From Helicobacter pametensis ATCC 51478 (GTDB taxonomy: Bacteria > Campylobacterota > Campylobacteria > Campylobacterales > Helicobacteraceae), in NCBI RefSeq assembly GCF_000518225.1, contig NZ_KI912401.1:78481-142480 (forward strand): 64,000 nucleotides of DNA, written 5' to 3'. Positions 17,930-27,895 of the stretch are shown here, one piece after another. A program made the position numbers and the translations under genes. Every line of letters starts with the position of its first letter. The stretch's first letter is position 1. The notes below the pieces were generated by a model. It searched no databases and was not told the DNA's origin. It worked only from the letters and a program-made list of their open reading frames with translations.

Positions 17930-19144
17930 TTACTCCCTTTGATCCAAAACTTCAAAAGCAGGCAAAACCTTCCCTTCAAGAAGTTCCAAAGACGCTCCAC
18001 CACCTGTTGAAATAAAGCTCATATTATCTCTTTCACCTGCTCGCTCAACAGCATCAGCAGTATCTCCTCCACCAATGAGGCTAAATGCATAAGTATCAGA
18101 AATGCTATGTGCTACATTGAAAGTACCTCTTGAAAATTGAGAGATTTCATAGACACCTAGGGGCCCATTCCAGACGATGGTTTGACTATCTCGAATCACT
18201 TGATTGAAAAGCTTAGTGCTTGCTGGACCAATATCTACAGCCATAAAATCCTGTGGGACATCTTGAGCTGGTGTAATTTTGATTTCTTGATGTGTTTTTA
18301 AATCATTTGTGCTTACAACATCAACAGGAAGATAGACTTTGACACCTTTTTGTTTGGCTTTTTCTAAAATATGATGAGCCTCATTGATCAGATTTTCTTC
18401 GACAAGGGATTTTTGCATATCATATCCTTGTGCTTGAAGAAAGGTATTGCTCATTGCCCCGCCAATGATGATTTTATCTACAAGATCTAAGATGTTATTC
18501 AATAGAGCTAGTTTTGAGCTTACCTTACTCCCTCCAACGATCAGCAAGACGGGCTTAAGAGGGTTTGTAAAGGCTTTGGCAAACGAATCGATTTCTTTTT
18601 TGAGAAGAAATCCAGCTACTTTTTGAGAAACGAATTGTGCGATCCCATGAGTGCTTGCATGTGCCCTATGACTTGTTCCAAAGGCATCATTGACATAGAC
18701 ATCACATAATTGAGCCAGTTCTTGAGCAAGCAATGGGTCATTTTTCTCTTCCCCAGCATTGAAGCGAATATTTTCTAGCAGGATGATATGCCCGCTTTTG
18801 AGTGTAGCTTGGATACTTTTAGCACTATCGATATCATCAGCAAATACGACGGTTTTGCCCAATAAGCGCTCAACACGCTTAAGCACATGCTTGAGTGAAA
18901 AATCAGAATCTTTTCCTTTGGGTCTTCCAAGATGGCTCACAAGTATAATGCTTTTTGCCTCACGATCAATGCAGTAATTGATCGTAGGGAGAGCCTCGCG
19001 AATCCGCGTATCATCAGAGATGTTAAACTCATGATCCATAGGGACATTGAAATCTACCCGAATTAGAACTCTTTTGTCTTTAATATCAATGTCTCTTACA
19101 CTTTTTGTTTGTTGCATTCTTTCAATCCCAGCAACTTCCAACAT
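17930..19144 (-). CDS. pgk: Phosphoglycerate kinase
   Basis: 404 residues. Catalyses 1,3-bisphosphoglycerate plus ADP to 3-phosphoglycerate plus ATP. It has the N-terminal signature RVLIRVDFNVP, the substrate loop VSHLGRPKG, and the nucleotide-binding GGGDTADAVE and STGGGASLELLEG. A second in-frame ATG is nine codons in; the first has GGAG six bases upstream and is kept. It is part of the gap-pgi-pgk-corA leftward cluster. Confidence 0.96.
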   Translation of the reverse strand: MLEVAGIERMQQTKSVRDIDIKDKRVLIRVDFNVPMDHEFNISDDTRIREALPTINYCIDREAKSIILVSHLGRPKGKDSDFSLKHVLKRVERLLGKTVVFADDIDSAKSIQATLKSGHIILLENIRFNAGEEKNDPLLAQELAQLCDVYVNDAFGTSHRAHASTHGIAQFVSQKVAGFLLKKEIDSFAKAFTNPLKPVLLIVGGSKVSSKLALLNNILDLVDKIIIGGAMSNTFLQAQGYDMQKSLVEENLINEAHHILEKAKQKGVKVYLPVDVVSTNDLKTHQEIKITPAQDVPQDFMAVDIGPASTKLFNQVIRDSQTIVWNGPLGVYEISQFSRGTFNVAHSISDTYAFSLIGGGDTADAVERAGERDNMSFISTGGGASLELLEGKVLPAFEVLDQRE

Positions 19145-19174
19145 TCCTTGCTCCTTCGTCTCTAAAATTCAAAA

Positions 19175-20476
19175 TTATTGTATCAAATCTTTATTTGGTG
19201 GGGATTGGGTTTGGACTTCAAACATATCTCGCAAGCGTTTTTTGCCAAATTCAACCCCTGGTTGATCATAAGTGTTGATATCTAAGATTTTACCCACGCA
19301 TGAGGTAAGAAGTTCAAAGTAAATAATCAAGATTCCCACACTCTCTTCACATAGATAATCAATATGAATCTGATCTGTGGGGATCCCTTCATCTCGTATT
19401 GTTTGCATCGTAGCAATTTGCTGATAGCTAATGAGTTTGGCAAATGATGTGCCATTGACAAAATCTGTAGATTCTAAAAAATCAACTTTGAGATTTGGAA
19501 TCTTGGGTTCTGAGTAGTTTTTGCGATTGATATTGAGGAAGGTGACAGTTTTATCCATACTGCCTTGGGTGATAAGCTGGAGGAAGGAGTGCTGATCGAT
19601 ACTACCAATGAGTGAGATTGGTGTGAGTCCTACTTTTTTCCCATAAATATCGATTTTTCCAAGGCTCTCAGCCCAAAGCTGTACATACCATGCATTGAAA
19701 TCTTTAAAAGAGCTTGAGTAAGAAAATAGGACATTATTGGGATAACGATCTCGGCTTTTGGCCAAGAAAATTGCCTTTTTGATGAGATGATCTTCTTGAC
19801 GATGTAAAAAGCTCATCATAAACTCTTTGGCTCCCTTGAGGATAAGGTTGGTCTCATATCCCAAGATCATTAGAGGCAAGATTCCAACAGAGCTTAGGAC
19901 AGAAAATCTTCCACCAACATTTTTGTCGATACAAATACAAGAGATCTGATGCTTTGATGCCCATTTGTGTAAAGGAGAATGCTCATCAGTAATCACTGCC
20001 AAGTGCTCCTTGTGATCGAGGAGATCGAAGCGTTTGAGGATATATTTCATCAAAGAAGAGGTTTCGATGGTCGTTCCTGATTTGGAAATAATGAGAAAAA
20101 GAGAATTAGCACAGGTGACATCTTGGAGGGTTTTGCAAATCTCGATGGGATCTGTGTGTTCTAAGAATTTGAGCTCGATAGGCTTGCGACATGCAAGATG
20201 GCAAAGCATCGTATCGATGGCTTTTGTGCCAAGAGAACTTCCTCCAACTCCAATAATGATGAGATATTTGATCTCTTGAAGGAGATCTTGATGGGTGGAG
20301 ATATAAGTTTGTGCATCTAGGATCGCTTTTTCTTCAAAGGGAAGATTGTAATAACCACTTCTTCCTGCGATCTTTTCTTTGATAATAGCTTCATAAACAT
20401 AATCAAGGGCATCCTTGGTGGGATGAGGGATTGATCTTGATCCTGTATGCTCTAAGAAACTCTCAAAAGAAACCAT
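19175..20476 (-). CDS. pgi: Glucose-6-phosphate isomerase, short form
   Basis: 433 residues, clearly shorter than the ~545-residue form known in H. pylori and closer to the short form in Campylobacter and Gram-positives. Motifs: IGVGGSSLG (phosphate loop), ISKSGTTIET and the NVGGRFSVLS segment. It interconverts glucose-6-P and fructose-6-P. It lies between gap and pgk on the same strand. Confidence 0.93.
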   Translation of the reverse strand: MVSFESFLEHTGSRSIPHPTKDALDYVYEAIIKEKIAGRSGYYNLPFEEKAILDAQTYISTHQDLLQEIKYLIIIGVGGSSLGTKAIDTMLCHLACRKPIELKFLEHTDPIEICKTLQDVTCANSLFLIISKSGTTIETSSLMKYILKRFDLLDHKEHLAVITDEHSPLHKWASKHQISCICIDKNVGGRFSVLSSVGILPLMILGYETNLILKGAKEFMMSFLHRQEDHLIKKAIFLAKSRDRYPNNVLFSYSSSFKDFNAWYVQLWAESLGKIDIYGKKVGLTPISLIGSIDQHSFLQLITQGSMDKTVTFLNINRKNYSEPKIPNLKVDFLESTDFVNGTSFAKLISYQQIATMQTIRDEGIPTDQIHIDYLCEESVGILIIYFELLTSCVGKILDINTYDQPGVEFGKKRLRDMFEVQTQSPPNKDLIQ

Positions 20477-20512
20477 GCTGATCCTATTCTATTGAGATTA
20501 GATTTGCAGAGA

Positions 20513-21502
20513 TTAGTGAGTGAGGACATAAACACTCATATCTACAAGTCTATGACAGTATCCCATTTCATTATCATACCAAGCCAAAATCTTAGCATGT
20601 GTATCCTGAAGAACCATCGTTTTATCAGCAATAATAATGGAGCTAAATTGTGTGCCAATAAAATCGCTTGAGACTCTTTTCTCAAGATCGACATCAATGA
20701 TGCCATGCATAGAGTTTTCTTTGGCATTTAAGAAAAGATCATTGATCTCTTGAGCACTTGTGCTGGTTGCAAGATTGATGCTGAGATCAACAAGGCTGAC
20801 ATCAGGTGTTGGTACGCGAATGGCAAATCCATTGAGTTTTCCTTGTAGATGGGGCAAAACTAGACCAATTGCTTTAGCTGCTCCTGTGCTTGTAGGAATC
20901 ATATTTAGAGCCGCAGCTCGTGCTCGACGCAAATCCTTGTGCTTGACATCTAAGAGATTTTGATCATTTGTGTAGCTGTGGATTGTGGTCATTAGGCCAT
21001 CAATGATCCCAAATTTTTCATCCAAAATTTTAACGATTGGCGCTAGACAATTTGTCGTACATGAAGCATTGGAGATCACAGACTCTCCTTTGTAGTCAAG
21101 GTGATTAACACCATAGACAAAGGTTGGAGTTTGATCAGCTGGAGCTGAAATGATTACTTTTTCAATCCCATCATGAAGGTGAAGAGATGATTTGTCAAGA
21201 GAATTGAAAGCCCCAGTGCATTCAATCACTCCTTGGATTCCATGTTTTTCAAAGCCAATTGTTTGGGGATCCCTAGAGCTTAGAATCTTGATATTTTTTG
21301 AATTCCCCATCGAGATGGTGTTGTCATCTACCTTTTGGACTTGGAAAGTTCTATGAATTGAATCATACTTAAGAAGATGAATGAGTGTGTCAATATCTGT
21401 TGTTGTGTTGATTGCACCTAGTTCGATATCATCTCTTGTAGCAATGATTCTGGCAGTGCAAAGTCCAATTCTTCCGCTTCCATTGATTCCGACTTTTAGC
21501 AT
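20513..21502 (-). CDS. gap: Glyceraldehyde-3-phosphate dehydrogenase
   Basis: 329 residues. The active-site motif SNASCTTNCLAP has catalytic Cys148, and the N-terminal dinucleotide fold is GINGSGRIGL. At the adenosine-ribose position NAD-specific enzymes have Asn-Asp; here it is Asn32-Thr33 (AINTTTD), as in enzymes that accept NADP. This suggests an anabolic (gluconeogenic) or dual-cofactor enzyme. AAGGAG precedes the ATG. It is the first gene of gap-pgi-pgk. Confidence 0.95.
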   Translation of the reverse strand: MLKVGINGSGRIGLCTARIIATRDDIELGAINTTTDIDTLIHLLKYDSIHRTFQVQKVDDNTISMGNSKNIKILSSRDPQTIGFEKHGIQGVIECTGAFNSLDKSSLHLHDGIEKVIISAPADQTPTFVYGVNHLDYKGESVISNASCTTNCLAPIVKILDEKFGIIDGLMTTIHSYTNDQNLLDVKHKDLRRARAAALNMIPTSTGAAKAIGLVLPHLQGKLNGFAIRVPTPDVSLVDLSINLATSTSAQEINDLFLNAKENSMHGIIDVDLEKRVSSDFIGTQFSSIIIADKTMVLQDTHAKILAWYDNEMGYCHRLVDMSVYVLTH

Positions 21503-21646
21503 CTAAGACTCCTTATGATTTGAAAATATTTCTTAAAATTAGTGAAAAAATGTAAAAATTGAGCCAGAAGTTTAGTCAAAAATACTCAAAATTGCAATCA
21601 CTGAGCGTGTTTTAGGACTTTTAGACAAATTAAATAAACAATATTT

Positions 21647-21655
21647 TGTTAGAAT
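21647..21655 (+). promoter_or_regulatory. Extended -10 promoter of hup
   Basis: TG-T-TAGAAT with the hexamer at 21650-21655, in an AT-rich stretch about 58 bp before the hup ATG. No convincing -35 hexamer is seen, which is common in Helicobacter. The role is inferred from position. Confidence 0.5.
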
Positions 21656-21712
21656 AGATGCATCTTTGGTTTCTGCAAAGATTATTCATTAATTTAAATG
21701 CGGAGGTTCGTT

Positions 21713-21997
21713 ATGAACAAATCAGAATTTGTAGAATTAGTAAAAGAGGTGGGTGAGTTTGAAACTAAGAAAGATGCTGAGAAAGCAATCAACGCTTTTG
21801 TTGCTGGTGTTGAAGCTGCATTGCTCAAAAAAGAAAGCATTGAACTTGTAGGATTTGGAAAGTTTGAAGTTGCAATGCAAAAGGGAAAAGAAGGAAAGGT
21901 TCCTGGAAGCGACAAAACTTACAAGACTGCAGATAAATTTGTGCCTAAATTTAAGCCTGGAAAAAGCCTTAAAGATAGTGTTGCAAACGCTAAGTAA
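21713..21997 (+). CDS. hup: DNA-binding protein HU
   Basis: 94 residues, the same length as H. pylori HU. Nucleoid-associated homodimer that bends DNA. It has MNKSEFVELV at the N-terminus and LVGFGKFEV near residues 45-53; the DNA-binding arm follows. An upstream in-frame ATG (21698) lies before the CGGAGG ribosome site, so 21713 is the start. A short CCCCT/AGGGG hairpin (21999-22013) lies between the stop and the downstream tRNA. Confidence 0.96.
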   Translation: MNKSEFVELVKEVGEFETKKDAEKAINAFVAGVEAALLKKESIELVGFGKFEVAMQKGKEGKVPGSDKTYKTADKFVPKFKPGKSLKDSVANAK

Positions 21998-22017
21998 TCC
22001 CCTAAAAAAGGGGGCAT

Positions 22018-22094
22018 GTCCTCATAGCTCAGCAGGATAGAGCGTATGATTCCTAATCATAAGGTCGGGAGTTCGAACCTCTCTGGGGACACCA
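22018..22094 (+). tRNA. tRNA-Arg, anticodon CCT
   Basis: 77-nt cloverleaf. The acceptor is GTCCTCA/TGGGGAC, and the anticodon stem TATGA/TCATA encloses TTCCTAA, giving anticodon CCT (reads AGG). The T arm is GGGAG/CTCTC with TTCGAAC, and ACCA is encoded. It lies 20 bp after hup and may be read from the hup promoter, since only a weak hairpin without a T-run separates them. Confidence 0.95.
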
Positions 22095-22395
22095 CATTGT
22101 GAATTGATATCCAAAATCCTTGTTTCAATGATGCAAGAGTAATCTTTGCCACGATTTTACACATAGATGAATGATTGTTATCAATCGCTCTAGAACAAGG
22201 TGACAAGCTATCTTTCAATAATTCCAAAACATTACCATAAGTTACAATATCTTAAAATATCAGCATTTTTTTGTAAGCCTTTTTCAGATTCCCTTGCTTT
22301 TTGGGAAGTATTTCACCTGCAGGCTTATTGTGTGTAGATCGATTAAGCTGTAGATCTTGTGATATATAGTGTAAGGAATATTGAAAGGAGAGAGA
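22095..22395 (+). other. Intergenic region upstream of frdCAB
   Basis: 301 bp without a gene. It contains a small palindrome, GATTG-TTAT-CAATC (22173-22186), that could be an operator. AT-rich sequence follows, with a TATATA-like -10 candidate near 22360 about 30 bp before the frdC ribosome site. No RNA gene or conserved riboswitch is recognisable. Confidence 0.5.
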
Positions 22396-23220
22396 ATGTC
22401 TTTTGAGAAAGAGATTATCGAGAGTTACGCAGATGTGACCGTTGAGCGTAAAAAAAGTCGCCTACCTGCTCGTCTTGATTGGTGGCAGAGTGCGACTGGG
22501 TTGTTTTTGGCACTTTTTATGATTGCTCATATGTTTTTTGTTTCAAGTATTTTGATTAGTCCAAAGTTATTTGATTGGATGATTGGAGTGGCAGAACTTG
22601 ATTTTATTTTTGGACATCGTCAGCCCCTTGTGACTTCATTTGTTGTGTTGGTTGTGTTGGTTGCTTTTATGGCTCATGCTTTTTTAGCACTCAGAAAGTT
22701 TCCTATCAATTACAAGCAATTTTTGAAAATGCGCACACATAAAAATCTGATGAAGCATTCTGATACAACTTATTGGTGGATTCAGGTAATGACTGGTTTT
22801 GTGCTTTTCTTTTTGGGAAGTGCACATATGTTTGTCATTATGCTCTCACCCAATAGTCCTGATGCACTCAATGGCATCGGCTCTGTGGCTTCATCTTTGC
22901 GTTTTGTAGAGCAGCATTTTTGGGTTCTTTATCTTTTCTTGTTGATTGCTGTTGAACTTCATGGCAGTATCGGTCTTTATCGTTTGGCTGTGAAATGGGG
23001 ATGGTTTGATCATTGGGGTAAAACTCCTGAGGCGACAAGAAAGCTTTTGCAAAAAATTAAAGTTGGAATGACTGCTTTCTTTTTGATTCTTGGTTTTGCA
23101 ACTTTTGGCGCTTATATTAAATATGGAATTCAGATTTCAAATTCTCAAGAGAGAATTCAAAAAATCAACCCCCATGAAGCAATTGATGAGCTTAATGGTG
23201 TGATTTTGGAGGTGGAGTAA
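22396..23220 (+). CDS. frdC: Fumarate reductase cytochrome b subunit
   Basis: 274 residues, five transmembrane segments. It anchors fumarate reductase in the inner membrane and carries two b hemes, with menaquinol as electron donor in this group. It resembles the Wolinella/Helicobacter FrdC, with histidines in the membrane helices (IAHMFF, GHRQP, GSAHMF, VELHGS). The ATG at 22396 follows AAAGGAG. Its stop overlaps the frdA start by one base. Confidence 0.95.
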   Translation: MSFEKEIIESYADVTVERKKSRLPARLDWWQSATGLFLALFMIAHMFFVSSILISPKLFDWMIGVAELDFIFGHRQPLVTSFVVLVVLVAFMAHAFLALRKFPINYKQFLKMRTHKNLMKHSDTTYWWIQVMTGFVLFFLGSAHMFVIMLSPNSPDALNGIGSVASSLRFVEQHFWVLYLFLLIAVELHGSIGLYRLAVKWGWFDHWGKTPEATRKLLQKIKVGMTAFFLILGFATFGAYIKYGIQISNSQERIQKINPHEAIDELNGVILEVE

Positions 23221-25199
23221 TGAAAATTGTTTATTCAGATGCATTGATTGTAGGTGGAGGATTGGCTGGTTTAAGATCAGCGATTGGTTGTCGTCAGCTT
23301 GGACTTAAAACGATTGTGCTAAGTTTGATCCCTGTGAAGCGTTCTCACTCCGCAGCAGCTCAAGGTGGGATGCAGGCAAGCTTGGGAAACACCGTAAAGG
23401 CACGAGGTGATAATGAAGATGTTCATTTTATGGATACGGTGAAAGGAAGTGACTGGGGATGCGATCAGAAGGTGGCAAGAATGTTTGCTGCTACTGCCCC
23501 AAAAGCAATCCGCGAACTTGCTGCATGGGGAGTGCCATGGAATCGCGTCAAAGCAGGGGAACGCAGTGCAATTATCAAGGGACAAAAAGAAACCTTTCAT
23601 GAAGATCAAGAGGCACACGGATTGATCAATGCGCGTGATTTTGGTGGGACTAAGAAATGGCGAGCTTGTTTTACTGGAGATGCGACAGGACACTCGATGC
23701 TCTATGCTGTAGCCAATGAAGCGATGAGGCTTGAAACTGAGATTTTAGATCGTAAGGAAATGGTCGCTGTAATTCATCAAGATGGACAATGCTATGGTGT
23801 CGTGGCACGAGATTTGGTCACGGGTGAGCTGATTGCCTATGTTGCCAAGGGGACATTGATTGCCACTGGTGGATATGGTCGAATCTATAAGCACACAACA
23901 AATGCTGTGATTTGTAATGGTGTTGCAGCAGGAGTTGTGCTTGAAACAGGTATTGCGCGTTTGGGAAATATGGAAGCTGTGCAATTCCATCCTACTCCAA
24001 TTGTTCCTAGTGGAATCTTGCTGACAGAAGGATGTAGAGGAGATGGGGGGCTTTTGAGAGATGTGGATGGTCATGCATTTATGGCAGATTATGAGCCTGA
24101 AAAAAGAGATCTAGCAAGCAGAGATGTTGTTAGTCGAAGAATGCTTGAGCATATCAAAGCAGGTAAGGGGATCAAATCTCCTTATGGTGAGCATTTGTGG
24201 CTTGATATTTCGATTTTGGGAGAAGAGCATATCCATAAGAATCTAAGAGATGTATGGGAGATTGCACACTGTTTCAATGGGATTGATTTGGCACAAAAAG
24301 GTGTTTATGCACCTGTGCGTCCAATGCAGCACTATTCTATGGGAGGCATCAGAACTAATCCCAAGGGAGAAACAGCACTCAAGGGACTCTTTGCCGCAGG
24401 TGAGGCGGCTTGCTGGGATATGCATGGATTTAATCGCTTGGGAGGAAATTCAGTGGCTGAGGCTGTGGTGGCTGGAATGGTTGTGGGAGATTATTTTGCT
24501 GAGCATTGTCGTGATGCCCAAATCAAAATCTCAACAGAAACAATTCAAGATTTTCTCAAAAAAGAACAAAAGAAACTTGAAAACATCGTTGCCAATGAAA
24601 ATGGTGAAAATCCATTTAAGCTCAAAGAAGAAATGCAGAATCTTGTCGAGGAATATATCGGAATTTTTAGGACAGAAGAGGGATTGCAAAAAGCTGTGGA
24701 TGGATTGGAAGCACTTTGTAAAAGATCGAAAAATGTCTCGATTCGCTACAAAGAGTTGAGTGCAAATCCCGAGCTAGAAGAAGCCTATCGCGTGCAAAAA
24801 ATGATCAAAATTGCTCTCTGCGTTGCCAAAGGAGCACTAGAGAGACGCGAAAGTCGTGGAGCACATAGTCGCGAGGATTATCCCAAAAGAGATGATGCAA
24901 ATTGGCTTAAGAGAACATTGGCGTATTGGAAAAATGAAGAAGATACGATGCCAACGCTAGAGTATGAAGATCTGGATATTATGGAGATGGAGATCGCTCC
25001 AGCTTATCGTGGATATGGGCCGCAAGGAATGATCATCGAAAATGAAAAAACAGCTATTAGAGCCAAAGAGATTGAAGAAATCACTGAGAGATTGAAGGCA
25101 GAAGGCAAGGATCGTTGGGAGATTCAGGATGCTTTGATGCCTTATGAACTCCAAGAGCGCTATAAAGCAAGAATTGAAAGGATAGGAGAACCATTATGA
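23220..25199 (+). CDS. frdA: Fumarate reductase flavoprotein subunit
   Basis: 659 residues. Catalytic subunit reducing fumarate to succinate in anaerobic-type respiration. The FAD-binding [12 protein letters not shown] is near residues 12-23. His43 in [10 protein letters not shown] is the covalent FAD attachment. The substrate region [13 protein letters not shown] and [11 protein letters not shown] follow. It lies between frdC (1-bp overlap) and frdB (4-bp overlap), the epsilonproteobacterial C-A-B order. Confidence 0.97.
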   Translation: MKIVYSDALIVGGGLAGLRSAIGCRQLGLKTIVLSLIPVKRSHSAAAQGGMQASLGNTVKARGDNEDVHFMDTVKGSDWGCDQKVARMFAATAPKAIRELAAWGVPWNRVKAGERSAIIKGQKETFHEDQEAHGLINARDFGGTKKWRACFTGDATGHSMLYAVANEAMRLETEILDRKEMVAVIHQDGQCYGVVARDLVTGELIAYVAKGTLIATGGYGRIYKHTTNAVICNGVAAGVVLETGIARLGNMEAVQFHPTPIVPSGILLTEGCRGDGGLLRDVDGHAFMADYEPEKRDLASRDVVSRRMLEHIKAGKGIKSPYGEHLWLDISILGEEHIHKNLRDVWEIAHCFNGIDLAQKGVYAPVRPMQHYSMGGIRTNPKGETALKGLFAAGEAACWDMHGFNRLGGNSVAEAVVAGMVVGDYFAEHCRDAQIKISTETIQDFLKKEQKKLENIVANENGENPFKLKEEMQNLVEEYIGIFRTEEGLQKAVDGLEALCKRSKNVSIRYKELSANPELEEAYRVQKMIKIALCVAKGALERRESRGAHSREDYPKRDDANWLKRTLAYWKNEEDTMPTLEYEDLDIMEMEIAPAYRGYGPQGMIIENEKTAIRAKEIEEITERLKAEGKDRWEIQDALMPYELQERYKARIERIGEPL

Positions 25200-25924
25200 G
25201 CAACAGAATCTTGACTTTTAAAATTTTCAAATACAATCCTCAAAGTGCGGTTTCTAAGCCGCATTTTTCTGAATATAAGATTGAAGAATTGGATTCGATG
25301 ACAATTTTTATCGCACTCAATCAAATTAGAGCAGAGCTTGATCAGTCATTGAGCTTTGATTTTGTATGTCGGGCTGGAATCTGTGGAAGTTGTGGAATGA
25401 TGATCAATGGTCGCCCACGCCTTGCATGCCGCACACTAACCAAAGAGTTTGAAAATGGTGTGATCACATTGATGCCATTGCCAGCATTTAAACTCATCAA
25501 AGATCTCTCAGTGGATACTGGAGCTTGGTTTGAGGGAATGACTAAGCGTGTGGAGAGTTGGATTCATAAGCAAAACAAAGAACAAGTGGATCTCACTAAA
25601 TTTGAAGAGCGAGTGGAGCCTGAAGTGGCTGAAGAGGTTTTTGAGCTTGATCGATGCATTGAATGCGGGTGCTGTATAGCAGGATGTGGAACCAAAGTTA
25701 TGAGAGATGACTTTGTGGGTGCAGCAGGGCTTAATCGTGTCGCAAGATTTTATATTGATCCACATGATGATCGCAGTGATGAAGAATGGTTTGAAATCAT
25801 TGGGGATGATAATGGAGTCTTTGGCTGTATGTCGCTTTTGGCTTGTCAGGATGTTTGTCCAAAAGAGCTTCCTCTTCAAACCAAAATTGCTTATTTGCGT
25901 CGTAAAATGGTGCAGTGTAAGTGA
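25196..25924 (+). CDS. frdB: Fumarate reductase iron-sulfur subunit
   Basis: 242 residues. The 2Fe-2S cluster is bound by C58, C63, C66 and C78 ([10 protein letters not shown]). The C-terminal domain has [11 protein letters not shown] and ACQDVCP for the 4Fe-4S and 3Fe-4S clusters. It transfers electrons from FrdC to FrdA. It is the last gene of the operon, followed by a strong terminator. Confidence 0.97.
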   Translation: MSNRILTFKIFKYNPQSAVSKPHFSEYKIEELDSMTIFIALNQIRAELDQSLSFDFVCRAGICGSCGMMINGRPRLACRTLTKEFENGVITLMPLPAFKLIKDLSVDTGAWFEGMTKRVESWIHKQNKEQVDLTKFEERVEPEVAEEVFELDRCIECGCCIAGCGTKVMRDDFVGAAGLNRVARFYIDPHDDRSDEEWFEIIGDDNGVFGCMSLLACQDVCPKELPLQTKIAYLRRKMVQCK

Positions 25925-25925
25925 T

Positions 25926-25950
25926 CCCCTCAAAAAGAGGGGGTGTTTTT
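25926..25950 (+). terminator. Rho-independent terminator after frdB
   Basis: CCCCTC-AAAAA-GAGGGG forms a 6-bp GC-rich stem followed by GTG and TTTTT, then more T-rich sequence. It begins one base after the frdB stop and overlaps the tail of the convergent pepP gene. Confidence 0.85.
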
Positions 25951-27765
25951 GTTTTTGTATTTTGTCTTGGTGGGATTTTGGAGTGTTGAGGTTTTTTCTT
26001 GAAGCCAAGATCGCATAACCTCATCCAAAAAGGGTGAAAGTCGTCTATAGACTTCTTGATGATAGGCATTGATCCATTTGATTTCTTCTTCTGTGAGCAG
26101 ATCTAGAAGTAGGCAATTTTTCTCAAAGGGATAGAGACTGAGGGGTTCAAATCTTAGAAATTTTCCAAATATTTCATTTTCGCCATCTAGCTGGGTAAGT
26201 ACCAAGTTTTCAAGACGCACTCCCCATTTCCCCTCTCGATAAATTCCTGGCTCAATAGATGTGATCATCCCTTCATAAATTTTCATTTTCTCTTGAGGTA
26301 ATGTGTAGTAAGACAGCACTTGGGGACCTTCATGGACATTAAGACAGTATCCGACTCCATGTCCTGTGCCATGCGCATAGTCTAGATGTCGCTTCCATAA
26401 GGGTGCGCGCGTGAGGCTATCAAGCATGGGCATTAGGATCCCTTGAGGGAAGATTGTGGAGCTCATAGCGATGTGAGCTTTGAGCACGAGGGTGTAGTCT
26501 TGTTTTTGTTCATGCGTGATATGACCGATTGGAAATACTCGTGTGATATCTGTAGTGCCATTGAGGTAGTTTCCACCACTATCTACAAGCAAGAAGCCAT
26601 GATCTTGGATATAGGAGAAATTTTGTCGAGTTGCACGATAGTGGCATTGTGCACCATTGGCATTAAATCCCGCAATTGTAGGGAAACTATCTTCAAGAAA
26701 ATAGGCTTGAGATGATCTAAAAGCATGGAGTTTGGTATCGATGTCTAATTCGCTGATTTTCATACCTTGATCAAGAGATGTCTCTAGCCAATACCCAAAG
26801 TGACATAAAGCGATCCCATCTTGTTCCATTGCTCTTTTGATATGCTTGATTTGGGCTGGATTTTTGATGGATTTTAGAAATAAGCTTGGATTGTGTGTTT
26901 TGATGAGTGTGTTGCTTTGTGAAAGGCAATTGATGAGATGTGTTGTGATGCGACTAGGATCGATGAGGATTTTTGCATCTTGGAGTTGATGAAGGCTGGA
27001 TGTGATTTTCTCATAATCCTCTAGATGAATATGACTTTCTTGCAGTGTTTTGATGAGATCTTTGTGCAAGGTATTTGGCTGCACAAATAGCGTCGCTTTG
27101 TGCAAATCGATCAGCAAATAGCTCATAAAAACAGGATTGTATTGGATGTCTTTCCCTCTGAGATTTGTGATCCATGCAATATCTTCCAAGGAATTGATGA
27201 GATGATGAGTGGCGCCAAGGGATTGCATTTTTTCTTGGATAAGTGCTAGCTTCTCCTCCCTGCTTTGGATAGCAAACTCAATGGGATGCTCAAAAATCAT
27301 TTCTTGCTTTAAAGGTGGGCGTTGGAGCCAAATCTTTGCGATTAGATCACATTGGGTGTTGAGTATGATTCCTTGTTTTGCTAATTCATTCTCTAGAAGC
27401 TCTTTTGTCTCTAAGCTTAGAATCTTCCCATCGATTCCGATCACTTGCTTGGCTTGTATGTAAGTGAGTAGGTAATGAATGTAAGTGTTTGCTTTGCTCA
27501 TTTTTTGTAGAGTGAATCCTGTGTTTTGCAATTGTTGTTCTGCTTGTAGCCAATATCTCCCATCAGTCCAAAGCATTGCTTCATTTTGTGTGATTAGCAA
27601 AGTCCCAGCAGATCCGCTAAATCCGCTGATCCACTCGATACTCTTCCAAAACAAGGGGATATATTCTGAGAGATGCGGATCAGAAGTGGGGATGAGGTAA
27701 GCATCTATTTTTGCTTTGAGCATTTCTGATCTTATGAGTTTTAGGCGTTCTTGATGGGGATTCAT
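25930..27765 (-). CDS. pepP: Xaa-Pro aminopeptidase, large (M24B) type
   Basis: 611 residues: two creatinase-like N-terminal domains (about 1-300) and a C-terminal pita-bread metallopeptidase. Metal ligands are visible: D395 and D406 (DSGGNYLNGTTD), H469 (HGTGHGVG), E505 (SIEPG) and E519. It cleaves N-terminal residues before proline and is cytoplasmic. The length and insertion pattern resemble eukaryotic-type aminopeptidase P. AGGAGG precedes the ATG. It runs tail to tail with frdB. Confidence 0.93.
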   Translation of the reverse strand: MNPHQERLKLIRSEMLKAKIDAYLIPTSDPHLSEYIPLFWKSIEWISGFSGSAGTLLITQNEAMLWTDGRYWLQAEQQLQNTGFTLQKMSKANTYIHYLLTYIQAKQVIGIDGKILSLETKELLENELAKQGIILNTQCDLIAKIWLQRPPLKQEMIFEHPIEFAIQSREEKLALIQEKMQSLGATHHLINSLEDIAWITNLRGKDIQYNPVFMSYLLIDLHKATLFVQPNTLHKDLIKTLQESHIHLEDYEKITSSLHQLQDAKILIDPSRITTHLINCLSQSNTLIKTHNPSLFLKSIKNPAQIKHIKRAMEQDGIALCHFGYWLETSLDQGMKISELDIDTKLHAFRSSQAYFLEDSFPTIAGFNANGAQCHYRATRQNFSYIQDHGFLLVDSGGNYLNGTTDITRVFPIGHITHEQKQDYTLVLKAHIAMSSTIFPQGILMPMLDSLTRAPLWKRHLDYAHGTGHGVGYCLNVHEGPQVLSYYTLPQEKMKIYEGMITSIEPGIYREGKWGVRLENLVLTQLDGENEIFGKFLRFEPLSLYPFEKNCLLLDLLTEEEIKWINAYHQEVYRRLSPFLDEVMRSWLQEKTSTLQNPTKTKYKNKNTPSF

Positions 27766-27895
27766 TATTTCCTCCTTTGATAAAGTTTCTCTTCATAGGC
27801 AAGGGTCAAAGACCATGATGATCTTGCTGTGTTTGAAATTAAGTCTTGCAAATACAGCATCAAGATAAAGTTGCAATGATCAGTTCATCTGATAC

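Noticed and set aside
21999..22013. CCCCT/AGGGG hairpin after hup as a true terminator
   Set aside because: It has a 5-bp stem and no T-run, and a tRNA starts 4 bases later, so readthrough is likely.
24250..24759. 169-codon open frame inside frdA in another frame
   Set aside because: frdA is intact and conserved across this stretch, with no separate start signal.
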